Shown here: piece by piece, positions 52,127 to 59,281 of the stretch
Numbering within the stretch: the stretch's first letter is position 1
Layout of the letters: every line of letters starts with the position of its first letter
NCBI GenBank assembly: GCA_025363385.1
Contig: JANYEA010000092.1
Coordinates: 1 to 59,281 of the forward strand
Source of the DNA: Bacteroidota bacterium
Lineage (GTDB): Bacteria > Bacteroidota > Bacteroidia > Chitinophagales > Chitinophagaceae
DNA: 59,281 nt
Direction of reading: 5' to 3'
The notes under the pieces: generated by a model
The model's input: the letters and a program-made list of their open reading frames with translations, nothing else
What the model was told of the DNA's origin: nothing
Databases searched by the model: none
Position numbers and translations under genes: made by a program

Positions 52127-52603
52127 TTACTTTTTTAGTAGACAATTCGCATATGCTACTAAACCTTCTTCACGGCCTACGAAACCTAATTTCTCTGTGG
52201 TGGTGGCTTTGATGGATACGTCTTTTACAGTTACTCCCAGAATATCCGCAATGGTTTGCTGCATCTGCGCTACATAAGGTTTGATTTTGGGTGCTTCTAA
52301 ACATAGCGTAGCATCTACATTTACCACATGATACCCTTCTTTGGCTATCAATTCTGCAGTGCGCTTTAAAAGAATCTTACTATCGATGTTTTTGAATTCG
52401 GCATTGGTGTCGGGGAAATGAAAGCCGATGTCGCCCAGGGCTAAGGCGCCGAGCATTGCATCGCAGATGGCGTGTAATAATACATCGGCATCACTATGGC
52501 CCAATGCTCCTTTGCTGTGTGGTATCTTTACCCCGCCAAGCCAGAGGTCGCGGCCTTCTACTAATTGGTGAAAGTCTGTGCCCTGGCCGATTCTATAACT
52601 CAT
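52127..52603 (-). CDS. ispF: 2-C-methyl-D-erythritol 2,4-cyclodiphosphate synthase
   Basis: A step of the MEP pathway to isoprenoids, cyclising CDP-methylerythritol 2-phosphate. The 158-residue length is standard. Metal ligands D8/H10 lie in 'GTDFHQL', with His42 in '[18 protein letters not shown]'. The cavity motif '[11 protein letters not shown]' and the C-terminal '[17 protein letters not shown]' are present. It lies 40 bp after porV and may be co-transcribed with it. Confidence 0.97.
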   Translation of the reverse strand: MSYRIGQGTDFHQLVEGRDLWLGGVKIPHSKGALGHSDADVLLHAICDAMLGALALGDIGFHFPDTNAEFKNIDSKILLKRTAELIAKEGYHVVNVDATLCLEAPKIKPYVAQMQQTIADILGVTVKDVSIKATTTEKLGFVGREEGLVAYANCLLKK

Positions 52604-52643
52604 GAATTCACTTTAAATCTAGTCAATATATTATCACTCCTCA

Positions 52644-53798
52644 CTATTTCTCATTATCTCCTAAGTGAAAGATCAGTCCGAAACGTACGGTGTTTGATAA
52701 TGGGTTTCTGGTTACGCCACTGCCTGATGGAACCAGGTATGATAAATTAAGACCGAGTGAACTAATATTGAAACCAGCACCTACGGAAAAATATTTACGG
52801 TTACCACGGGTTTTGTCTTCATAGAAATAACCACTGCGGAAAAAGAACTGATTGTTATACGCGTATTCCAATCCAAGGCTTGCCTGGAAACTGCTGGTTA
52901 AACTGGTTCCATCGCTAAAAGATTTTAACCAACTGGATACTACACCCGTATTTCTGTAAGCTGCTAATGAAGCTGAATCGGCAGAATAGTTACCTGTGGC
53001 TTTTGGTACTATGGGAACCAACACTTTATTCAAATCTAACCCAAAACTGATTTTATTACTTTCATTGATGGCATGTATATAAGCAATTCCTAAACCAAGG
53101 TTAGCAGGTATGAAATCTTTGTTATTGGCATCATTGGTGTAACCAATTTTAGCACCCAGATTTGATAAGGTTACCCCCCAGCTTAATCCACTGCTGTTTT
53201 CATCCTTCATTCCGTGGTAATAGAGCGAAACGTCTGCTGCTACTGAGTTTCCGGCTTTGTACACCACCCCTGTTCCTACATCGCCAGTTACCAATCTACT
53301 ATTAATATAACGCAAAGCACCACCGATACTTAAGTTGGCAGTCAACTTACGGCTATACCCAAAATCAATACAAAATTCACTGGGTTTTACAGAGTTTAAT
53401 AAGTTACCAGAGTTATCTGTTAACTGAATATTTCCCAAACTAAAGAAACGCATGGAAGAAGAAATCGCAGACTCTTCATCCAACTTATAATAAGTAGCTA
53501 CGCTGGCAAGATAAACATCGGTTAGTCCGAGGTCTTTTAACCAAGGAGTATAATTCAATGCTACACTGGCTTGCTTGGTAGTAAAAGGAATTTTTGCCAG
53601 GTTCCAGAAACCAGCATTTGCATCGGGTAAAGTGGCAATAGCCGCATCTCCCATTCCACCGGCACGTGCATCTGGTGAAATACGCAGGAAAGGTACCGCT
53701 GTACTTACTATATTTAAAGAGTCTTGTGCCAGAACCGTGTTGCCGATAATAGCAAAAACCAGTACTGCCAATAATTTTCGATAAGAAGATAATTGCAT
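52644..53798 (-). CDS. porV: Type IX secretion outer-membrane protein PorV
   Basis: A 384-residue FadL-like outer-membrane barrel that carries cargo from the T9SS translocon to the attachment complex. The signal peptide (SSYRKLLAVLVFAIIGNTVL, then AQ) is followed by the PorV/PorQ-family opening 'VPFLRISPDARAGGMGDAAIATLPDANAGFWNLAKI'. The C-terminal strand ends 'TVRFGLIFHLGDNEK'. It lies 85 bp after porU in the same direction, as in other Bacteroidota where porU, porV and gldJ are linked. Its last codons run into a short purine-rich heptamer stretch. Confidence 0.93.
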   Translation of the reverse strand: MQLSSYRKLLAVLVFAIIGNTVLAQDSLNIVSTAVPFLRISPDARAGGMGDAAIATLPDANAGFWNLAKIPFTTKQASVALNYTPWLKDLGLTDVYLASVATYYKLDEESAISSSMRFFSLGNIQLTDNSGNLLNSVKPSEFCIDFGYSRKLTANLSIGGALRYINSRLVTGDVGTGVVYKAGNSVAADVSLYYHGMKDENSSGLSWGVTLSNLGAKIGYTNDANNKDFIPANLGLGIAYIHAINESNKISFGLDLNKVLVPIVPKATGNYSADSASLAAYRNTGVVSSWLKSFSDGTSLTSSFQASLGLEYAYNNQFFFRSGYFYEDKTRGNRKYFSVGAGFNISSLGLNLSYLVPSGSGVTRNPLSNTVRFGLIFHLGDNEK

Positions 53799-53883
53799 AA
53801 AATAGAATGATTTTACAATCCGGGTTACTTAATCAAACGAAAAAAAGTTAAAAAAAGTGTAGAGTTGGGATCATTCAGGGGTT

Positions 53884-56800
53884 TTATAAAACGATTATTT
53901 GCTTAGCCTCTTGGTAGACGCTATTATGCAAACTTACTTTAATATGGTAAATATAGGTAGCTTTTTTGAGTTTTCTTCCAGATTCATCCCGTCCGTCCCA
54001 ATCAATCTCGATATTTCGGGTTCCACCAGTATTCACAGTTCTATTCATTTGCTTGATTAATTGACCATTTAATGTAAATATGCCGATCTCTACCCCCAGA
54101 TCGGTATTGGGCTGATTATGCTCGAATGAAAATCGCGTGCTGCTGGTAACCGGATTGGGATAATTCATCAATCTGGTGATTTCCAGCTTTTCTTGCTTGG
54201 AAACCACAAAATTCAGGAATACCTCACTCGAATGATTGGCTACATCCCAAGCTTTGATCTTTAGTTGATGTACTCCAACTGCTAGTGTTGGCAGCGGAAA
54301 ATTAACCGTACCCTCCTGATAGCTATCTAAAACAGCCGTATAAAAATTATTCAGTACCCACACATTTCTTTCATTGCCGTCTAGAACAGCTGTAATATCA
54401 TGACCAATCGCCGCTCCCGAAGTACTGATTCCCGATGAATCGTATAAGTGAAGCAAAAACACCGGGTTTTCATTGGTGAGTCCGCCATCCTTGAAATTTT
54501 CATCATTCAGATAGGCTTTGATAACCGGGCCACTGGTATCAACAGATACTTTAGCCAATCCTGCTATAAAAAAAGAAGTATCCGCTCCGGCAGCATCTTT
54601 TATTCCATTGGTGGCATATAAACTGATCTTGGCTTTTCCTGGCTGAAAATTGATGTCTTTGGGTACTATAAAACTAAACTGAAAAGCTCCATTTTTTACT
54701 GTGGCCCTTCCCTGATACAACACACTATTTTGTACGGCGAAACTGGTAACAATACTTGCCGGATCGTTGCCCAATGTTTTTTGATCCTGCGCTTTATCGT
54801 AGACAGTTGGATATACGATGCCATTAAAATTGTTGACTGGATTTCCTAATCCGTCTGTTACGATTCCCGTTAATTGATAATTTCCCAAAGCCTGCAAACT
54901 ATCTTTCCCAGTAATGGGTTTACCATTAATAGTGGTGAGTTTTAAATGAAATGTGGGTATCGCTAAACGCATAGCAGGATCGCCCAACAAACTAAATTTT
55001 CGATTATTGTACACATCACCAAAGCCAAGGTAGCTGGCGTTCTTAGCTTCTTGCGTAGCTTCTCCCAGTGTTAACCAATTGCCCTGTGCATTGGGTTGTA
55101 ATGCGATGCGCAAATAATTATCGTTCATGATGCGATTACTGTATGCATATACCACTCGCGTTGTAGTCATGAGTGCAATGGCTCCATTTTGATTTCCAAA
55201 TAACAATGTATTGCCGAGTGAATTTTTGGAAGGATCATCATATGGATCAAAATCACAACTGGCTGTGATAAATAAGGGCAGTTTATTGGGATTATTAAAA
55301 CGAGCCAATTCTGTTTCGGTTAATACCGATTCTTCTGCCAGCCGTTGATAACTTCCATGCCCCGTATAATTCACAATTAAATTTCCCTTGAACACTTCGT
55401 TTACAATGGCTTCGTTTACCGCCGGATAACGCGCACCACCATTGCCACTCACTAAAGGAAAAGCATCGAGATAAATTTTATCGGCGTGCAAAGAGGGGTT
55501 CGCTAATGCCACTGTTTTCACAAGCGATTCTGCATCGCTCAAATGCAGGTTGCCATCCTTATCATCAGCAGTAAAAACAGTATGGGTTCGCCATGCTCCG
55601 AGGCTGGCAGTATCTGAATAATGGATGATCTTATCCACCATTATTTTTGCTTCATCAAGGGTATGCGCCGGGATGCGACCAATACCAATATCCAGCAAGC
55701 CAGCCGGAGACACTAAATTAATATCATCAGCATCATCTAGCAGTCCGAAAAAATCGTCTGAAACATGGCTCACCAAAGGATCTAAGCTATTCACTGTTTC
55801 GTATACGGGTACTAAATTATTGTTACCTGCAATGCGATTTTTTGGGTCGTACGAACCTGCACCAAAAAGCAATAAAAAACGCGGTTTTTTACTACCCGTT
55901 TTCTGTGCCTGATCCACATACATTTTTACAAAATCGCGTATAGCAGTTGGGTCGGGATTTCCACTTGCGAACTCCTGATAAATTTGATTGGTTTGTGCAA
56001 TCACTGTTTGATAGCCATCTTGTTGTTCGTGAAAGCTTGCCAGTCTTTTCGCTTCCGTTAATAAAGCCGGATGGGTAATGATTAAAAAATCTGCACCCGT
56101 ACCCAGATGATGCAAATCTTGATTGGCCATTTTACCCATTACAATGGGGGTAGATATATTCGTTCTATCGAATACTACATATTCGTGTACACTATCTGCC
56201 AGGTTTTGAAATTGCATGGTGGTGCCCGACAACAAATTGGTAGAAATTTGAGCTGGTATTTGTGCATTACTCAGATCCCAAACAACTGTATTAGCAGTAG
56301 TGTTAGCGATTTGATACAATCCAATTTTATCCCCTACCGGGAGGGATGGAAAAGCCCAATTTCTAAAAAACAAAGTCTTGGTTCCATCCATTTGCAAAGC
56401 ACATTCGCCCTGCATTTCAAACCAATTCAGCCAACCCTGTGCAGAAACATTGCCTGGTTGAAAATTATATTGAACAGTTAGTGGCCTGGCAGCAGAACTT
56501 GCTGATAGATTGATGGAAACCCCTGAAACGATGTCTGTACTTGCGTCTTGTGCATAAGCGTCTAAAAAATAACCCGATACGGAGGGTACATTGATATCGG
56601 GTACCGTTTGCCCTCCCACCTGTACTTTAAAACTGCTGGTGTTGCCAATGGTTCTTCCAGCCACAGCCGAACGAAAATAAGTGCTAGCCCCCAATGCCGT
56701 TGCCGGCCAATTGATAGCAAATGATTTGTTTAAACTACCTATTCCATTATTGCTAAAAGATACCCCATACCATTGCTTTCCACTATTGATTAGGTTGTAA

Positions 56801-57336
56801 GTATCTGCTTCGTAAAATTGGTGTTCCTGATAAGTTGTTATTGTTTTACTCGGAGCGCCTGCTACAGCGGCTTTCATTTCAACCCTTTTACCCACGCCAT
56901 TCACAGTTATGTAAAAATAAGCTGTATCGCTGTACAAGTTTTTCTGATGAATAAAGCGCTTGATAGTGGTGTCTTTCAGCCACTGGTGCGGACCAGCAGC
57001 GTAAAATAACAGGTAATCGTTATTATTAAAAACACCATCGCCGCCATCCACTACTTCAATGGCATTCTCCAGAAGATCGTCGGGTCTTGCCGCAGCATTC
57101 GACTCGGGCAACATGGCACACCCATTTCCAAATAATCGAATGGCCGATGAAGAAATGGATCCGCTTACCAATCCCATACTGGTCAGAGCTGTAGCATCCA
57201 ATTTATACACCCCCTCCTGAGTAACCCCTAATTTAACCCAGGTTCCGGTAGCCAAAACCGAATGATCTGCATACACCCGCTGCGTCTTGCCCTGAAGTGC
57301 AAGAAAAAGGAATATTATGAGGAGGGTGTATTTCAT
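53884..57336 (-). CDS. porU: Type IX secretion sortase PorU
   Basis: A cell-surface gingipain-type (C25) protease of 1150 residues that cleaves the C-terminal signal of T9SS cargo and attaches the cargo to anionic LPS. A signal peptide spans about 1-18. The C25 fold runs from about 410 to 790: 'LLLFGAGSYDPKN' (489-500), catalytic His660 in 'NYTGHG' and Cys694 in 'TASCDF'. A C-terminal 'NYPNPVTSSTRFSF' region resembles the T9SS sorting domain retained in PorU. It is the first gene of the run porU-porV-ispF. A TAnnTTTG box ends only five bases before the ATG. Confidence 0.95.
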   Translation of the reverse strand: MKYTLLIIFLFLALQGKTQRVYADHSVLATGTWVKLGVTQEGVYKLDATALTSMGLVSGSISSSAIRLFGNGCAMLPESNAAARPDDLLENAIEVVDGGDGVFNNNDYLLFYAAGPHQWLKDTTIKRFIHQKNLYSDTAYFYITVNGVGKRVEMKAAVAGAPSKTITTYQEHQFYEADTYNLINSGKQWYGVSFSNNGIGSLNKSFAINWPATALGASTYFRSAVAGRTIGNTSSFKVQVGGQTVPDINVPSVSGYFLDAYAQDASTDIVSGVSINLSASSAARPLTVQYNFQPGNVSAQGWLNWFEMQGECALQMDGTKTLFFRNWAFPSLPVGDKIGLYQIANTTANTVVWDLSNAQIPAQISTNLLSGTTMQFQNLADSVHEYVVFDRTNISTPIVMGKMANQDLHHLGTGADFLIITHPALLTEAKRLASFHEQQDGYQTVIAQTNQIYQEFASGNPDPTAIRDFVKMYVDQAQKTGSKKPRFLLLFGAGSYDPKNRIAGNNNLVPVYETVNSLDPLVSHVSDDFFGLLDDADDINLVSPAGLLDIGIGRIPAHTLDEAKIMVDKIIHYSDTASLGAWRTHTVFTADDKDGNLHLSDAESLVKTVALANPSLHADKIYLDAFPLVSGNGGARYPAVNEAIVNEVFKGNLIVNYTGHGSYQRLAEESVLTETELARFNNPNKLPLFITASCDFDPYDDPSKNSLGNTLLFGNQNGAIALMTTTRVVYAYSNRIMNDNYLRIALQPNAQGNWLTLGEATQEAKNASYLGFGDVYNNRKFSLLGDPAMRLAIPTFHLKLTTINGKPITGKDSLQALGNYQLTGIVTDGLGNPVNNFNGIVYPTVYDKAQDQKTLGNDPASIVTSFAVQNSVLYQGRATVKNGAFQFSFIVPKDINFQPGKAKISLYATNGIKDAAGADTSFFIAGLAKVSVDTSGPVIKAYLNDENFKDGGLTNENPVFLLHLYDSSGISTSGAAIGHDITAVLDGNERNVWVLNNFYTAVLDSYQEGTVNFPLPTLAVGVHQLKIKAWDVANHSSEVFLNFVVSKQEKLEITRLMNYPNPVTSSTRFSFEHNQPNTDLGVEIGIFTLNGQLIKQMNRTVNTGGTRNIEIDWDGRDESGRKLKKATYIYHIKVSLHNSVYQEAKQIIVL

Positions 57337-57535
57337 TTTGACAAATATAATCCCTTAAAAAGGCAATATCCCACCCCTTTGAACAGTTATAGCACAGATT
57401 TTGGCAGAAAATTAGGTTTTCGATAACAGAAGCTATCTACTTGATTTATACATCATAAATAGAAAACTTCTATATTCGCATAGACGTAAATAAGCAAGAT
57501 CTGATAAAACTCTACTTCAAACTCAATTTTTTATA
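57337..57535. other. Divergent promoter region between porU and gldJ
   Basis: 199 bp. It holds the porU -7 box (57342-57349). Toward gldJ, TATATTCG at 57471-57478 is an imperfect TAnnTTTG match about 58 bp before the gldJ ATG. No gene or hairpin stands out. Confidence 0.5.
57342..57349 (-). promoter_or_regulatory. -7 promoter box for porU
   Basis: On the minus strand TATATTTG fits TAnnTTTG exactly. It ends five bases before the porU ATG, so the transcript would be leaderless or nearly so. Confidence 0.55.
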
Positions 57536-59101
57536 ATGCAGTTATTGAAAACAACCAAAAATTTGGTTTTGCTTTTGGCCGTCGTGAGTTCATTTGCCTC
57601 TTGCAGTTCTTTAGGCAAAAAATCAGAGAAATCAACGGCTACCGGATGGAGTTACAATGATAAAAATCAGGGTAATTTCTATGTGGCTAAACCAAAAGAC
57701 ATTAAAGCAGCTCCCGGATTGGTATTTGTACAAGGTGGTACTTTTGCAATGGGCGCTACTCAGGAAGATGTAATGGGCGATTGGAATAATAGTCCACGTC
57801 GCGTTACAGTTGCTTCCTTTTTTATCGATAAAACAGAAGTTGCTAACGTACACTATCGCGAATACCTCTATTGGTTAGGGAATGTATTTGGCGGTGCGGG
57901 TATGGACAGCATTGTAGAGCAGGCTTTACCAGACAGTTTGGTTTGGAGAAGCGAACTTGCCTTCAATGAGCCTTATGTAGAATATTATTTCCGTCACCCT
58001 TCGTATAACTATTACCCAGTGGTGGGTGTGTCTTGGAAACAAGCAACCGACTTCTGTATCTGGCGTACCGACCGTGTAAACGAGTTAAGCCTGATGAACA
58101 AGGGATTTCTCGACAAGCGTACACAGGTTAAAAAAGAATTGAATGGTTCTGGTCAGGATAACTTCAACACCAAATCTTACTTAATGGGCGAGTACCAGGC
58201 AGTTCCTGGTAAAGAAGTTACTACTAAAAAGAATCCATTGAAAGATGCGCAAGGCAGACCAAGAACTACGGTTCGTATTGAAGATGGTATGACGCATCCT
58301 GATTACCGCCTACCTACAGAGGCTGAGTGGGAATATGCTGCTTATGGATATATGATGGAAAATCCACAACGTAAGAAAAGCAATAAGAGCAGAGGTGAAG
58401 AAGTAGTTGCCAACAAACAAGTGTATTCTTGGAAAAACCAAGGTTTTGATAACGTTCGTTACACCACAAAGAGCGCTTTCCAGGGTGCTTTCTTAGCCAA
58501 CTTTAAACGTGGCTCTGGAGATAATATGGGAGTTGCTGGTGGATTAAACGATAACGCTGCTATCCCTGCAGAAGTTACTTCATTCATGCCTAATGGATTT
58601 GGAATCTATAATATGAGTGGAAACGTAAGTGAGTGGGTTGCCGACGTGTATCGTCCGTTAACCAGCACTGATGGAGAAGACTTTAATATCTATCGGGGTA
58701 ACGTATTTAAACAAGTAGATAAGAGTGGTGGAGAAGGAAATTTAAGAGACGATAAGGGTCGTATTAAAATGATCGCAGAAACTGACTCTTCATTAAAGAG
58801 CAGAAGGAATTATCAGCATTCAAATGCTATGAATTATGATGACGGTGATAGCACCAGCGGCGTAAGTTATGGTTATGGTATAACATCATTGATTTCTGAT
58901 AAATCAAGAGTTTTTAAAGGTGGAAGTTGGGACGACAGGGCTTATTGGTTAAGTCCGGGCACCCGTAGATACTTGGAAGAAGATCAAAGTTCCAGATCAT
59001 TAGGTTTCCGTTGTGCCATGAGCCATTACGGATCTGCTGAAGGTTTGAGCACTAAAAATCAGACAGGTACTTTCTTTCCAGCCAGAAGAAATAAGCGTTA
59101 A
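57536..59101 (+). CDS. gldJ: Gliding motility / type IX secretion lipoprotein GldJ
   Basis: A 521-residue lipoprotein needed in relatives for T9SS function and gliding. The lipobox gives acylated Cys23 (FASC). The rest is a formylglycine-generating-enzyme/sulfatase-modifying fold: 'PGLVFVQGGTFAMGA', 'YRLPTEAEWEYAAYG', 'GFGIYNMSGNVSEWVADVYRP', 'VFKGGSWDDRAYWLSPGTRR' and 'RSLGFRC'. In GldJ this fold is probably structural. Length and order of motifs match GldJ rather than the smaller GldK. It is divergent from porU-porV. An IS terminus lies 45 bp after the stop codon. Confidence 0.95.
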   Translation: MQLLKTTKNLVLLLAVVSSFASCSSLGKKSEKSTATGWSYNDKNQGNFYVAKPKDIKAAPGLVFVQGGTFAMGATQEDVMGDWNNSPRRVTVASFFIDKTEVANVHYREYLYWLGNVFGGAGMDSIVEQALPDSLVWRSELAFNEPYVEYYFRHPSYNYYPVVGVSWKQATDFCIWRTDRVNELSLMNKGFLDKRTQVKKELNGSGQDNFNTKSYLMGEYQAVPGKEVTTKKNPLKDAQGRPRTTVRIEDGMTHPDYRLPTEAEWEYAAYGYMMENPQRKKSNKSRGEEVVANKQVYSWKNQGFDNVRYTTKSAFQGAFLANFKRGSGDNMGVAGGLNDNAAIPAEVTSFMPNGFGIYNMSGNVSEWVADVYRPLTSTDGEDFNIYRGNVFKQVDKSGGEGNLRDDKGRIKMIAETDSSLKSRRNYQHSNAMNYDDGDSTSGVSYGYGITSLISDKSRVFKGGSWDDRAYWLSPGTRRYLEEDQSSRSLGFRCAMSHYGSAEGLSTKNQTGTFFPARRNKR

Positions 59102-59145
59102 AGGAAAAGGTAACTAATAGCGTAAAAAAAAGCCACTCTTAATCG

Positions 59146-59161
59146 GAGGGCACTGAAAAAG
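59146..59161. repeat. IS terminal repeat, right copy
   Basis: Exact 16-bp inverted match to 190-205. The following bases differ between the two copies. Confidence 0.7.
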
Positions 59162-59186
59162 CCTCTGATTTTTGAATAGAAAAATT

Positions 59187-59230
59187 AAAAGCGATTAAGT
59201 TAAAAGAGATTTTAGCTTGATCGCTTTTTT
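59187..59230. terminator. Terminator-like hairpin inside the IS end
   Basis: A 13-bp stem (AAAAGCGATTAAG / CTTGATCGCTTTT, one wobble pair) encloses a 16-nt loop and is followed by more T residues. It can end transcription leaving the transposase gene and also read-through from gldJ. Confidence 0.8.
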
Positions 59231-59243
59231 TATTGGTAATTAT

Positions 59244-59281
59244 TTAGTGTAGGATTTTGCTCAGTAATTCGGTGCTAAGTG
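59244..59281 (-). CDS. Transposase C-terminal fragment (cut by window edge)
   Basis: The minus strand reads LSTELLSKILH then TAA at 59246-59244. Placement directly before the IS terminal hairpin and terminal repeat makes it the 3' end of the transposase whose N-terminal part appears at the left edge, or of another copy. Too short for an independent family call. Confidence 0.5.
   Translation of the reverse strand, partial: LSTELLSKILH

Larger units (their letters stand above)
59146..59281 (-). mobile_element. 3' end of an IS1182-like insertion sequence (runs off the right edge)
   Basis: It begins with the terminal repeat GAGGGCACTGAAAAAG (59146-59161), the reverse complement of 190-205. A strong bidirectional hairpin and the last codons of a minus-strand open frame ending at 59244 follow. 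The orientation equals that of the left IS fragment, so this is the opposite terminus of the same IS type. Confidence 0.7.

Noticed and set aside
56107..56481. 124-codon open frame opposite porU
   Set aside because: Antisense shadow of the porU coding region with unlikely composition (Ile/His/Gln-rich) and no family match by eye.
1..59281. Whole window as a circular plasmid or a composite transposon
   Set aside because: Joining the ends leaves the middle of the transposase missing, and several essential genes (glyS, metK, ispF, tRNA) lie inside.

Overview
The window is chromosomal DNA from a member of the Bacteroidota, most likely family Chitinophagaceae. The type IX secretion genes porU, porV and gldJ point there, as do Bacteroidota-type promoters (-7 box TAnnTTTG), a general lack of Shine-Dalgarno sequences, use of TTG starts, and Wzi/SLBB-type polysaccharide export. 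Housekeeping genes (glyS, tig, metK, ispF, a tRNA-Leu) argue against a plasmid. Both window edges lie inside IS1182-like insertion sequences that share a 16-bp terminal repeat and have the same orientation, so the window is probably a contig broken at a multicopy IS.

Layout: 1-205, the 5' end of an IS transposase. 225-2877 (minus), glyS, a MazG-like pyrophosphohydrolase, a truncated haemoglobin and dtd. 2908-8280 (mostly plus), ArfB, an orphan flippase, PPK2 (minus), free-methionine-sulfoxide reductase, a DEAD-box helicase and a small membrane protein. 8283-10933 (minus), two YceI proteins around an outer-membrane barrel. 11274-12875 (plus), tRNA-Leu(UAG) and trigger factor with a natural His5 tail.

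13026-28539 (minus) is polysaccharide cluster A: nucleotide-sugar dehydrogenase, a Fic protein, two Wzi proteins, Wza-like SLBB protein, Wzz, GT9, GT25, Wzy-like, Wzx, methyltransferase and a probable glycosyltransferase. metK (28624-29874) separates it from cluster B, 29953-50815 (minus): WbpM-type dehydratase, SLBB export protein, Wzz, Wzy, Wzx, a GT11 fucosyltransferase, GT2, methyltransferase, two more glycosyltransferases, a three-enzyme route to a UDP-2-acetamido-2,6-dideoxy-L-hexose, WbuB-like GT, the initiating sugar-phosphate transferase, gmd, fcl and a DUF268 protein. Cluster B can thus make GDP-L-fucose and a UDP-L-FucNAc or UDP-L-QuiNAc type sugar, build a lipid-linked repeat, flip, polymerise and export it. 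Its interior is visibly more AT-rich than its surroundings.

51183-52046 (plus) is an AT-rich two-gene cassette (ParB-like DGHHR protein plus a HAD_SAK-type HAD protein). It is followed by ispF, porV and porU (minus), and gldJ (plus), next to the right-hand IS.

The most noteworthy signals are: a family of CCCCTCC/GGAGGGG hairpin repeats at gene 3' ends, with compensatory base changes; a G8 tract inside the cluster B wzz gene (possible phase variation); the 51-52 kb cassette with a run of CACTTTA sites upstream; a Fic protein embedded in a capsule operon and bracketed, together with wzi, by direct repeats; and a 14-bp tandem array after the His-tailed trigger factor gene.
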